This document shows, one piece after another, positions 12,661-25,500 of a DNA stretch of 64,000 bases (within the stretch, counting starts at the first letter, position 1; each line of letters begins with the position of its first letter). Made by a program: the position numbers and the translations under genes. The stretch comes from Strigamia acuminata (Eukaryota; Arthropoda; Chilopoda; Geophilomorpha; Linotaeniidae). The stretch covers positions 8,246,001 through 8,310,000 of the forward strand of contig OX442323.1 in the NCBI GenBank assembly GCA_949358305.1. The letters are read 5' to 3'. The notes under the pieces are model-generated. The model worked only from the letters and a program-made list of their open reading frames with translations, did not search any database and was not told the origin of the DNA.

Positions 12661-15067
12661 AATATCACACTTGTTGCCCATTAACTGCTAATCAAGTCAT
12701 TTAATTGCCCAACCACACGAAAAAAAGGTGAAAAATGGTTCAATTAAGCCCGCGCCCACTGAAAACATAAGGTTGGAAAACATTGCAGGTGTGCCAGCCT
12801 TAAACCCACCTCATATTGGCAGGTGACAAGCGTTTCTCATGTCGTGCGGGTGGGCAGGGATATGTCAAAACCGGCAGCCCCAGGTGCTCCCAACCATTTT
12901 CTATGACGGCATCAATTTCAACATCTTTTTGTCTTTCACGTCCAGTGGCAACGAGTGTCGGTTAAATTACAGTGATCTGCCTTCCAATCTGCAATGACAT
13001 GATCCTCTTCCCTTCCAGACGGGACCTGCAAACCTCACTGTAATTACCGCTCCCACATTCCCCTCTCGGTCAGTGACAAAAACGTCCAGAAAAAACAAAC
13101 CTCGCCAAACACCAAAAAAATTAATTTCATCGATAAAAAATCGAATAGAAAACAAAAAACCCGAAAACTACCGAAAAATAACCCAAAAAATGGAATAAAA
13201 CCCAAAAAAACGACCAAAAAAGTGGAAAAACTGGACACTTTCACTTTAAAAATGGGAAAACGACCCAAAAATGGGCGAAAAAACCTCAAAAAATGGAATT
13301 AAACCGCAAAAACCCGGTGAAAAAAGGGGGAAAGTGGACATTTTCGTTTTCTATCGGGTCCCTCGAAGCAAAAAAAGCGTTGGCAACCCTCTCCTCGTTT
13401 CCCAACACGTCTGACAGGGACGCTGGCAATAAATCCGACAAATCCTCTTGCGCCGGCGCCCGAGATGGGCACTTAGCTCGAAAACAAAACCACGACCGTA
13501 ATCGTTTTAAACCGTCTTCAGTCACCGTTGAACAAATCAAGGATGGGTCATAATTCCTCCCCGGAGGTGAACCCGGCACAGGTTCCTCCAAATGACCCTC
13601 CACCCAGCATCGCATCGCACAAAGAGAAGACAAAAAAAATCGAAGGATCATCTCGTGGATCTCCATTCGTCACGGCCTGCAGCATCTCGCGCCCAGAGAT
13701 GCCTTTTGGGACCCCTCGTTGCCATGACAACCGCTCGCCCTATGGCCTCGCCCTTCAGCTTAGAACGCACTTCAACATAACCATACACACGCACCCATCC
13801 AACCCAACATTTTATCTTTCTTTTATTCAAACTTTGGGATCTCATAAAAATCCTCTTCGATTTTCCCCCCAAAACAAAACCCACGAGACAACTTTCTCTC
13901 AATCCTAGAGGTCAATTGACCTCGCCCGACAACAAACAACATCAATAAAACTCCACAAAAAATCAAAAACCCAAAAAAAAAAATTTTAAAAATCGACGGA
14001 AATTCCAAACTCAACCGGCCGACCTCGGCGATCATTTCCCCGCCTAAAAAACCCCAACAACCGTCGAGCACCAACTCCTTCGAAAAACGAGCGTGTAACG
14101 ACCCTCTGGGAAGCCTAAACGTATGCAATATGCACGGTCCCTCGAGTCGCGCAAAAGGGCGGGCGAAAGCAAAGATAGGGTCAAAACGGTCAGAACCTCT
14201 TACGAGAAGCTGCGTTCACTCAACAAATATGGCGGTCGGCGCTTGATTTATTCCGCCTCCTGACACGAGGCCTCCTTATCACCAACCTTTTATCGTGCAG
14301 CGAGCCACCCCTTCTCGCCACCGAGTGCTAACAAACGGCCGCCATTATTTTCATAACAATCGCTCGGTAATAAGTGCGAGGAGCCATAATAAGTGTGGCG
14401 TGCAATGGACACTATCTGCGTCTCGTTAAGGGGCAGCATCCTTTTGTCGAGTCGCCATAAAACGGCTTGCCAATCTCGCTCTCGACGCCGAAGCGGCGAA
14501 ACAATGCGCGCGTCCGTCATAGCGTCATAAAAGCGCTCGGTTTCGTCACCAGAGGGATCCGCGCCCACCAAATTGCATTATCTGCTAAGGTAAATATTTG
14601 TTCGCTGGATTTTGTAAAAGGAGACGTGGGGTGGGGGAGAAAATCAATCAGGCAGACCACAGTGGTCAGCTGTCCGTTTGTGACTCCCCACTCGGCGCTG
14701 TCACCCCTAGATACTTTTCAAAATGTTATTTCTTTTAAATTACCACTTGGGGGTCAGTTCGATACTTGTTCGTGTTGTAACTCCTTTACGGTAAATGTGG
14801 AAAATGGAATGAAAATCGCGCGCATTCTGCCGAGCAATTTTCACTAAAATAAAGAAAGAAAAATAATAATTAAATTCTAATCAATTAATAAAATAAAATA
14901 AAATCAATAAATCACGTGCTGTTATTTCCTTTAGTGCACCCGCGCGTTATTGGCAAATAAAATTTTTTCTGCACGTTATTAGTGGCCCGCAGTCTGATGG
15001 GAGACCTGCGCATTAACTGTTACGTAAATAGGGACAATTTCACGTAAATGTCATATAAAAAGTCAAT

Positions 15068-15330
15068 TTTTTATCACAAATTCAAATTTCCTTAGATTTT
15101 TCCATTAGAAAATCAAAAATCACAAAATTTTTCCATTAAAAAATCAAAAATCACAAAATTTTTCCATTAAAAAATCAAAAATCACAAAATTTTTCCATTA
15201 AAAAATCAAAAATCACAAAATTTTTCCATTAAAAAATCCCAAATCACAAAATTTTTCCATTAAAAAAATCCAAAATCACTAAAATTTCCATTAAAAAATC
15301 CAAATTTCCAATAAAAAAATCATAAAATCA
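15068..15330 (+). repeat. 31-bp minisatellite (CACAAAATTTTTCCATTAAA)
   Basis: About seven tandem units of exactly 31 bases in the core (15,121-15,240), decaying at both ends. Each unit has three A/T tracts spaced about 10 bases apart. Confidence 0.9.
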
Positions 15331-15539
15331 TTCCATCACTTTTCCCAAATACATTACCCTTAGTACGCTTTAACATCAACCGCGCACAATACGATAAAAT
15401 ACAATAATTCAATTCCAACCCACAAACCATCCACTAATAAATGACAAACTTGCCCCTTTCAGTTCACACCCCCACATCCCAAAAAAATGGAGCCAAAACA
15501 AAAAAAAAAAAAAAAAAAAAAAACCATAATAAAATTGCC

Positions 15540-15645
15540 CACGATCCGAGCAATTAGGGCCAAATCCAATTAATAGCCCACATTGTGTCAGATTTTCCGC
15601 AGCGATGATGCACAGCACCACGTCGCCCCTAATTAGGAGCTCGCA
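15540..15645. promoter_or_regulatory. cluster of TAAT homeodomain-type sites (candidate enhancer)
   Basis: A non-repetitive island contains GCAATTAGGG, CCAATTAATAG and the palindromic CCTAATTAGG within about 90 bases. ATTA/TAAT cores of this form are typical homeodomain-binding sequences. This is a motif-level suggestion only, because AT-rich DNA produces TAAT by chance. The spacing between G/C-flanked cores is what caught attention. Confidence 0.25.
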
Positions 15646-16436
15646 CTTCCCTGCAGCGTCGATAATCCACCATTTTGTGCCTCTGCCTCATCCGAGGGGA
15701 AAATTGTCATAAACACACACAAGCAACAAAAAAAAGACAACAAATAAATGCAATGGGGGTGTGTTTGAGCGCCGTAAATACACTTTTTTTTGCTGCCAGA
15801 TTCAATAGACACAACCTGTCGTTAACCCCGGTGCACGATGCGCCGATGAGCCCCGGAATTGGCAACTTGCAAACGAGGTATTGGATTCGAAGCAGTTAAA
15901 AATAGTGATTTACGATGCGCCACCGTCAAGCCACCTGGGGAGCGTTGTTTGTTTAACTCGGGGCACCTGCTGGTCCGAAGTGATAAGATGCGACCAAACC
16001 CAACTAAATCCACTCCGAACGACTCCACCCCGGAGGAGAAACGTTCGCTGGAGTGCGGTGCAGTGGGGGTCGTGAGGGGAGGAGGAAGAAGGAAAAGTTT
16101 AAATTAGAAAAATATTTTTTTTTTCTTTTTTCGGGGAAGATGACACTGGGGAAAAGGGGGCAAAGATTAAGTTGGTGTCTGAGTGCGGGGGCCCCAATCG
16201 GGTGTACTTGGGGATCAAGGCCCATCGAGGGTTCGACAATTTTGACACTGTCATTTGTTTTCTTGGAAGGATTGAAGTATTTTCAAACGGGCCTATTAAT
16301 AAAGTTTAGGGCTCTTGGTGTGTGCTGTTTTTTTTTTTTTTGGTTTCAATTTGGAGTTACAAATTGGAATGGAATGTCGATGCGGGTTTTAAATTGAGTT
16401 TAGTTGTATCGGGTTTCGATATTTCATGGCTAACTT

Positions 16437-16700
16437 GATGAATTTCGGTCAGGTTGATGTCGTTTGTAAGTGTTACGATCGAATTTTAAGTTATTTGTCA
16501 TCATTTGTAAGTGTTACAATAGAAATTTGATAAATTTCATAATTTTTGTAACTGTTACAATAGAAAGTTGATGAATTTCGGTCAGGTTGATGTCGTTTGT
16601 AAGTGTTACGATCGAATTTTGAGTTATTTGTCATCATTTGTAAGTGTTACAATAGAAATTTGATGAATTTCATAATTTTTGTAACTGTTACAACACAAAT
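16437..16700 (+). repeat. 133-bp repeat built of 41/41/51-bp subunits
   Basis: GATGAATTTCGGTCAGGTTG occurs at 16,437 and again at 16,570, a distance of 133 bases. Inside, the motif TTTGTAA(G/C)TGTTAC marks subunits of about 41, 41 and 51 bases. Confidence 0.85.
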
Positions 16701-19700
16701 CCGATCATTTTGACATCAAATGACACCAAAATACACAAATCAGATTGACATTTCCCAACAAAAATTTCAAACCTTTCATTTGCGTTTAATCAATCTACCA
16801 ATCAATATATAAAACACATCGAGCAAAATGAATCAACAATTTCCACCCCTTTCAATTAATACATTTCTATCCCTCCACTCCACCAGCCTTCTATATTCAT
16901 TAAAAAAACCAAAATGGCATCATCCCCCAGCTCCCGCACCATGACGAGTTACTTTCCATCAAGCAGCTTCAATTCCCCATCACACCGACCGACAACTGGG
17001 ACATCGACTGTACTCAATTTAATTTTTCTCAATTCCACTCGGATGGGGTGAACGAGATACCTTTGACAAATTAACTCCACTCTCCCAGCATCCATCGACT
17101 CCTAATCAGTTGTCGCACGGTCAAAACCTGAAAAGTAAAAATAAAAAAATATATATTAATAAATATTAGAAAAAAAATAAAAAATAAAAAATCATGAGAA
17201 GAAAAAATTGCAACTTTGATGACCCCAACTTGTACCCTCTAGTGACTGACCCACGAGGCACAATTTTTTCTTTAATCTTTCAAACTTTTCCTTCTCCTCT
17301 TTGCGATACAATGATAATCATCCATTTTAATTTGCCTCGTTCCTTCACGTGTCACCCAACTGAAATGCATAACGTGCAATTACGGCGCTCGCCACTGTAT
17401 AATCTTTTACTTGCTTTGAGAGAAAAGTAAAAAAAAAAAATATTTAAAAAAAAAAAAAATTACTTAACCCTTTCTTACTACAAATTATAGACCGATCCAC
17501 ACCGAACGAGGAGGAGAACGCAAAACGGAAACCAACTCCGCCTTCAATCAAAAATCAACTTTTTTCTTATTATTATAATCCAAACTAAATATTTTTAACA
17601 CAAAACCCCATATCCGGTTCCGGATTTTCACCTTTTTTTTAAAAAAAAAAATTAAAAAAAAAATTATTTTAGAAAAAAAATTTTCTTTTTGGGTCCTCGG
17701 GTTAGTAGACGTGAAACAAGAGTGCAATTAGAGGAAAAGTTGTCAAATTAAATATATATTAATATAAAAAAAATATAATTCGGTGAAATAGGGGCTCGGC
17801 TTATCCCTCAGAGCAGGAAAATCAAAAGTTAAGAACCTATATTTTGCCTCGCTGTCAAATTTCTCTCAAATTCCCATGTCCATTCGTGTCACCACTCGGA
17901 AAATATCATTTAAACTTAGTATTTAGCTACTGTTTAACTCGCTCTTACTGAATACTAAGTCGAAACGAGCCCATGAAACATGCATGAAAACAATCCCGAC
18001 TTAAAACGGGGAAAGCAAAAAAAAAATTTATCCCCAAAAAAAATAAATTTTTTTTTAAAATAAATTCAAATTCGATTTATTTCACGAGCGAATCGCAAAA
18101 AATAATAAAAATAAAATTATCGCGAGTCGTGATTCAAAGGATTTCCACCAATTAAGCGTTTATTGCACCTATTTCCTCGTTATACACACCAGATGTCCAC
18201 TTTCCGTCCGTTTAGCATCGAATTTCATTAAATTTCATTGAATTTCATTAAATTCCATCAAATTTCATCAAAAAATAAGAGAAAAAAATTAATAAAATTT
18301 ATTTTTTTCTCAAACTGCTTTATGTAATAGCAGCGTGTAATTTAGCAATTAAAGCCTCTTGGCCAAGTGCACAATGAAAAGGGGTGTAAAGGGTTATCAG
18401 CGTCCACCTAATTATTATAATACGCACCAAATTCCATTTAATGACAGTGCATTTCCTAACGATGTCGTATTTTTACCTTTTTCAGGTGGGATTTGTGTGC
18501 GGGAGGGATGTGGACAGGTGTGGTCGCAATAACAATAGCACTGGGGCGCGAACCACTCGAACCCATCATTAATGCCAACTCCTCCCACAATTTTCAACAT
18601 TTTTCTCAACATTTAAAAAAAAAAATTTTTAAAAAAAAATATTTTTTTAATTTTTTTTTTTATAATTTTTAAATTTTATTAATTCGGGTAAGCGAGTAGC
18701 TTCGTGAGCAATTCCAGTAATCAGCAACATTGGGCTTTTAATATTCTGGACAAGAAACAACAACAGTTATGTCATCCATATGGATGACGCCATCATACAT
18801 TTCTTGCGCTTCTTCCGCATGCAAAATTGTACAAACAAAAACGTACAAATATATGCAAAAGGTGTAGGTAGATGAAGAAAAAATGTGTGTCGGAACGCGA
18901 AAAAAATAGAAATGGGGGAGGAAAAAGGCACACAAGGAACTTAGCTCGATAAACAAGTGTTGAGTGCATGAATAATCATTTTAAACTTAATTTTGTGTCG
19001 ATAGAAAATTGTTTGAAATACAAAATATAATATATTTTGGAAAAAATATATATATTTATTCGAGTTTCGGATTAAAATGCATCGGCATCGAAGTTTTGGG
19101 CTCGAAATGGCAATTAAACGCATCTCATTTGAATTAATTCATGCTAATGCGTTCAAATATAATGGTCGGACGCGCATTTGTGGTTAGGTGCGAGAAAAAA
19201 AAATTGAAAAACGCATTTAAAACACTCCAAATGATGAAAGAAATAAAGGCATTAAAAAAAATTGCCAAAAACTAACTTTTAACTTCCTCCCATTTGGACT
19301 ATTCTTTGATTAAATGGAGATGGAGAGAAAAAAATGGCGCATTTTCATTTAGGGAAAACTTGTCCCCGCCCTCTGCGCTAGGCTAGACGAGATAATTTTA
19401 TTCCTTTTCTCGTCCTCGTGCAAAACTTGTGCGAGTTTCGAATGTCGAACTGGACTTAAATGATGGTTGTGTGTGTGCCGTACTCAGGCTCGAACCTGTA
19501 ATAAAAAAAACACAGCGGGGTATGAGAAGCAATTACCGGATCAAAAACAAAGGGAAATTAATCGCTGTTAGGCTTAGTTAGGCGCCATTTGTGTGATCAA
19601 AAATTTCCTTGTTTTATTTTGAATTTTTTAATTTTTCAACAACTTTTGGCAGCGATTTCATTTCTTAAAATTGATATTCGACTCTTTGATTACCGATTCG

Positions 19701-20047
19701 ATTGAGATTCCATGTCGGATGGCATTTGTAGACCGAGATAAAGCGAAATTCAAAAACCAGCGCGAGCGACGAGCGGAACCATTACTGCGTTGTTCCGTCC
19801 CGCTCGTCTATTAATAGGACCGGTTCGGACTTGGGTTCGGACCGGACCGATCACGATCTAAAAATGCCTTCTTATTTACTACTTATTGTACGAATTTCCG
19901 CAGTAAATAAAGCAAAACTTGAGAAAATATGTTACAGCCCATTTATGTTTTTGTATGTGATGAAATTCTTGTGTTTTGCGAAAAATAAATGAAAACCTTA
20001 TCGAGCTGACACAAAAGACGGTCGGTCGTCTTTGAAGACACCGAGAC

Positions 20048-20082
20048 AAAAGAGAGAGAAAAAGAGAGAGGGAGAGGGAAAA
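20048..20082 (+). repeat. GA-rich purine tract
   Basis: AAAAGAGAGAGAAAAAGAGA-type purine run. Confidence 0.6.
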
Positions 20083-20904
20083 AATGAAAACAAAGAAAAG
20101 AATTGGGAAAAGGGCAATCTATTTTTTAACGCTATTTGATCTGGGAGGCGTAATTAAAGTGAGAACGAGGAGAATACTAATCACACCCGGCCAGGAAGTA
20201 AGAAGCAATTCACTAAAGCAAACGATTGAAAAAGAATCCAATCAGAAAATATATAGAAAAGAATATTCCATCCCGAATGAAATCCTATACTGTACTCTGC
20301 GACGGATGGGAAGGCAGCAGATGTCTGCGAAAATTAAATCCATCCCAACTTTTATCATATTTATAAGCTTTTTATACATGCAGAGTATGGATAAGAAGCT
20401 GAAAGTGTGCACTGCTCTATGCTGGCTGTTTGAGATTTTCCCAAATAAAATAATTCCAAACCGTCGAAAAGATTATGCAGAAAATTGAAGAGTTACCAGA
20501 TATTGGAGAAAGAATAAGACGAAGAAGAAAAAAAAAAAGTTAAAAATACAAAACGATCCAAAAAGGAAAAGAATTAAACGCGAGACGAGAACATTTCTTA
20601 CCAATGTCCACTGTATTAATTACGAGGAAAACTCCCACACTTGTTGAGATTCAAAGTTCATTTTCAGCAGTTTTTACGCTTCGTTGAGTCGACTGCGTCA
20701 TGGAATGAAAGCCACTTGTTTATTTCATGCCTGAATCTATATACTGAAACTCTAGTGGGCAAAGTATACAAGATCAAAGTACAACAAATCGATATTCGAT
20801 ATTTTTAAACCTCAACGATTTTTCAAACGATGTTTCTTCAGCTTCGAATAAAGTTTTTAACGATATTTCATCATCGTCACTAATAAATTGCATAATATTT
20901 GGGT

Positions 20905-20975
20905 GATGGGGGCCCCAAAAATGGCGGGGCCCTGTTTTATTGATTTATAAATCTTGGTTTTTGTGGCCCCCATGA
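20905..20975 (+). repeat. short GGGGCCCC repeat copy
   Basis: GGGGGCCCCAAAAATGG followed by GGGGCCCTG and GGCCCCCATG resembles the GGGGCCCC units at 11.5-12.1 kb and 6.0-6.2 kb, showing that the family is dispersed. Confidence 0.45.
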
Positions 20976-22515
20976 TGGTTCTAGTCTCGGACACACCTGA
21001 ATACAGTAGCCAAGCCCAAGCGCCAGGTCGATGATTTAGTGAAGATTGGACGGGAGGCCAAGTGATTTACTGGGCGTGTGTCAAGGAGCTTAAGCCGGAC
21101 CTTATTTATTATGTCGAAAAGCCCTTGCTCCCATCTCTTTAGCTCCCCCTTCATCACAAAGTAGAAATTATCCCGCTCTTGTCTCGCTTATGATTTATTA
21201 AAGACTAGACATGGAAGACGTTGTTAATTCCTTCGTGACATCACCACATTTCTCAGATCCCCCGAGTTTATTGAAAAAGTTGGGAGATAAAAGAAAAACG
21301 TGGAGACGAACGTTTTTCGCGTAAATGTATTTATATTGGCCAGGGTTGCCTTGGCGACGGGCAAAAAGTGGTATAAATTATTGAAAAAGTCGACTTGTTG
21401 CAAACTTCTCCGTTGGCCAGAGATAAACAAATTTCCATCTCGGATAAAGTGAATGGACATCGGACAGTTCATCAAATATAGATGTTGGAACGGAAAAGAA
21501 AATAGATTCCATCTCGCAGCGCATCTCGCATCGGGAAAACAAACGTTGAATAACAAACGTTAAAGATGGCGGCGTGGAAACGAGAATAACAAACTTCAAA
21601 GATGGCGGCGGCGAAGACAAAATCCTCTTCCAAGAAAATGACGGCGAGATATTAATTATATTCACTATCATCGTGTTTGCAGTTTGTACTTATAGGAACT
21701 TAATACTTTTATCTACAATTTCCTCAACTTTGATCAGATTTGACTAATTAAAATTAATTACGAGTTTTCTATGTAAAAAAAATGGAAGAATAAAAATAAA
21801 AAAAAAATGAAGGGGAAAAAATCGTACTCCCTCTCGTGTTTTAATCCACTTTAATGTAAAAGACGGAGAGAAATAAATGAGTTTGAGAGCAAAAGCATTT
21901 CCATATGCAACTAGAAAACATAAAATTAATATTCATGGCACTTGGTGCCACTTCTTTCTACACTTTTAAACTTGCATTTTTTCCACTCCACTTGTGTGTG
22001 TATACGTTGTTTTTTTCTACGAAGGTTAAACAAAAAAAACAACAAGAAACAAAAATAAAAGCCGGTAGAGCTATCGCTGCATCTCCATACAAATAGAATT
22101 TAGACAAGATAAAAAAAAAGAAATTTTTTTCCCCAACTCTTACACCCTGGAAATGAATTTCCCTCCTTTTAAATTATTCCTCTCCCCGGCACCAACTTAC
22201 CAAGTGCATTAAACAGTGTTAAACTAACCGAACTTTTTATTTTTTACGCATTTTTTTCACCCAATGGTTTATGAAACATAAGTTAGAACACAAATTGGCT
22301 TTTTTTCTTTCAACTCGCTTTTCAAACGTGTTTGGTCGCAATAATTTATTTCCAAAGGTTTTTAACAAGTAATTACGAGAAGATACAAGAGGATTGGCAA
22401 AAATTAAAAGGAAAAAGGCAGGAAAAAAGAAGAGTTCGGGTGTAAGGGAGGCTCGGGACGCCTGTCTGGCGTCCAAAGGGCTCCGGTAATGATGCTGAGT
22501 GAGTTAAGTGACAGC

Positions 22516-25500
22516 TCAGGCCGTGTGTTCAAGGACCCCACCTTCATCCTCCAACGAGCGCTCTTGGAACTGCTTGCTTTTTCTGTTCCTCAGTTTCACT
22601 TTACCCTCGGCTTCGTTCATCATCAGCTCGATGCCGTCCAAAATGTCGTTGAGCGGCTCCTGCGAACTCGACGACGACGACGAGCTGTCCGACACCTGGT
22701 GCTCGCTCGTCGCGTTCATTTCCTCCGATCTCGTCGGCACTTGCAGCGTTTTCAGCCGCATCTCCAGCCGCACCAGCTCGGCCAACTGCGTTTTGTCGGG
22801 CCGGTACGCTCTGCCGCGATAAATCGGGTTGGTCAAGTGGTTGACGACCCACGGGCGTGCGGTGCCGCGAAAAGTGACCGCGGGCACTCGCACGAGCGAG
22901 TTTTCTCGCGTCGCGGTGCTGTCGTTCGGCGAGTGGTCCCTCACTCTCACCGTCCACTTGCCCTTGGGGTTCTCGCCCCAGAAATGGACGCTGTTGAAAG
23001 GCCATTGGTCAAAGCCTTCGTCCGTGCAGTCCCGCGTTCGCCGGGTCAGCACCTGTGATTCCGTCCCCGAAGGGGAAACCAAGAAGATCTCCAAGTTGCC
23101 TCGACACCTGTGCCGCACGTGCAGCTTCAGCTCGACGTACTCCAGGTGCGAGATGACACCTGTGGCCGACATCTCGAATTCCACCTCCGTCGTCCCGTCC
23201 GCCACGATTTCACTAAAAAAAATTAATTTAATTCATTATTTTTGACATTTTCGCGCACCCACGCGACACTCTAGGTCGCTAAACCTGTCCGGAACCTCGT
23301 TCCAGAACTCGCGTAACCCTCACCTGATGGCACCGTCGAGTTTAATGGTCCAGGTGACCATGGGCGCCACCAGCCGCCATTTCTGCGCCAAAAAGACCAT
23401 GCGGGCGGCGTCCATCACGCCGAAGCCGAACATGCAATGAAAGTGGTAGCCGGCTCCGTTCACTTGCCAACCGGTCTCGACCGAGGTGGGGACGCGAGCG
23501 GTTTCGACCACGATGTGTTGCACGTCCCTCCACGTCAGATTCGGGCTGAAATGTTGCACGGGGTTATCACGTGGGCTGTGAAAGGGGTCCGTTATAGCAC
23601 TCACTTGGCTTCCAACACGAGCGCAATCATCCCGGCAGCCAAGGGCGCTGCGGCCGACGTCCCTTCGAACGATTCCATGCACTCACCGTCCAATTCTGGA
23701 ACGACCTGCAAACATCTGCGATTAAAAAAAAGAGAGAGAGAAAGTGAAGCCAAATTTATCACTTTGACGCGTTTAAAATTCAATTTTTCACCACTTTGAT
23801 TTTCTGCACGTCTTTGATCGAGCGGGACGTCAACGACGGACTGCTGTGGGGTCCGCCAACGAACGTCGACGCCATAGTGGACGCGCAGGGCTCGCTGTAA
23901 TAAGCGCTCAGTCCGTCTTCGGTGAGTGCGGACACGGCAAGAGTGTAAATATTCGACACGTAGCCGTCCAAATTGCAGTTGTCGCTGTTGGATCCGCCGT
24001 TACCAACCGCCCACACGTAGATGGCGCCTTTTCCGCCGCGGCCCTGACCAAACAAAACCAAATAATTCAATTTTTATTGACAAACTTCGCAATTCCCCCA
24101 TTTATTTTCGTGTGAATCCCTGAATTAATTTTATGGGATTTCCCTATAAGACAAAATTATACGTATATATATATTTGAAAACTTTTCACCTTGTTTATCC
24201 CTTTAACAAATGCAGTGGCGGCTAATAAACCGGGTCCGGCCACGTGTTTGCCGTCGTCTTCGGGACCCCAGGACGCGCTGTAAATGTCCACTTTACCCAA
24301 ACCAAGCGAAAGAGCGAGCGCTTCCTGCATATCAGTCACTGGGCCATCGAGGACACGGATTCCTTGAAAAATAAAATATAAAAAAAATATAAAAAAAAAA
24401 ACAAAGTGATTTTAATAGAGACAATGGGGTTTTTGTGGATCGTTTTCGATGGAGACACCACAGGGTGGGGCGAATAAATTGTCCACTCAATTCCGAGTTC
24501 CATTCTAATTCAAACTTGTACATCACCTTTTCATTCTCTTTTCCTCTCTCTCTCCGCTCGTGCTGTTCGTACAATGGGCAATAACTCAGAGAACAAAGTA
24601 CTCGACTTCAAACTTCTTTCTTTTTTTTCTTTTTCGTTTCTTTGTGTTGAATATTTGCGATGAGAGACCGAGGGGGATGGAAGTCGAGTCGAGTCAAGTC
24701 GAGACGAGACTCGAGAGCTATTTCCGGCCGAGGGACTTTCAAGTTTGAATCAGATACATGACAGTTGATATTATTAGCGTTTTTTTCTTCTTTTTTGTCC
24801 TTTCTCACCTCGACTTTTACAATAGTGGTCGTAAAGTAAAGCGGATTTCAATGACGCCATTTTTTGTGTATGAAATAGGTGGGAAAATATAAAAAGGGAA
24901 AATTCACCTCCGACTTTGGCACAAAAAGCCACTCCAACTCCGCAAAAGTCGTTGTTGGCCACTGCGGCTATCACACCTGCGCAATAAGTCCCGTGACTAT
25001 AAAATAGAAATAGAAAATAATAGAAATATCGTTTTTATTTGGCGTTTTTTTGAGATTTTTTGAAATTTTGTTTTGGATTTTTGCCGCTTGTTGGCAGCAC
25101 TGCGCGAACATGGCGTGCGGTGTTCTCTGTTTGTGAAGGTTTTAATATTTTTCCAAATGCGGATTTCCTTCCTCGGAGGAAGTATTCGTTTATTGTTATT
25201 CCTGTTTACGATTTTAATAAATAAAATATTATATTTTTTTAAAAAATTTTCTTCGTAAACATTTTTTTTCCTCGTTTTTTTCCTTCCTTTTCATCCTCAA
25301 CACGTTTTGTGAATATCTCACGCTGTGCAGTTGGCGTGTAATATTGGCTTTCTTTTAGATTACTAGTGATAATTCACCAAATAACAGCAAGGCGCACTTC
25401 ACCAACTTCCATCGTAAATTAAAGCAGCCAGCAGCAAGAATCTTGACCAGCTATAACTTGTCATAAACACTCAAGATTCGTGATAAACCATACAATAAAT

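Larger units (their letters stand above)
1..22515. other. gene-free AT-rich region with GC-richer islands
   Basis: I find no exon that I recognise on either strand in this 22.5 kb. Open frames are short, overlap on both strands and lack family motifs. The base composition alternates between a sea of A/T runs and islands of balanced, non-repetitive sequence, for example 160-480, 5560-5960, 8040-8450, 12780-13040, 14050-14720, 15540-16060 and 18300-18600. Such islands could be enhancers, distal promoters or non-coding exons. The region may be intergenic or a large intron of a gene whose exons lie left of the window. Repeats and candidate regulatory sites inside it are listed separately. The absence of genes is an observation by eye and could miss tiny or very divergent exons. 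Confidence 0.6.

Noticed and set aside
15068-15330. Regularly spaced repeats considered as a CRISPR array
   Set aside because: The units are contiguous with no unique spacers, and the context is a eukaryotic genome. It is a 31-bp minisatellite.
19470-19500. AGGTTCGAGCCTG on the minus strand, resembling a tRNA T-arm
   Set aside because: No acceptor, D-arm or anticodon arm can be formed upstream. The T-loop-like string is a chance palindrome.
20084-20488. 134-codon open frame on the plus strand, Lys/Arg/Ile-rich
   Set aside because: No recognisable domain, begins in a GA-rich low-complexity tract, and codon composition follows the local AT-rich background. Treated as chance.
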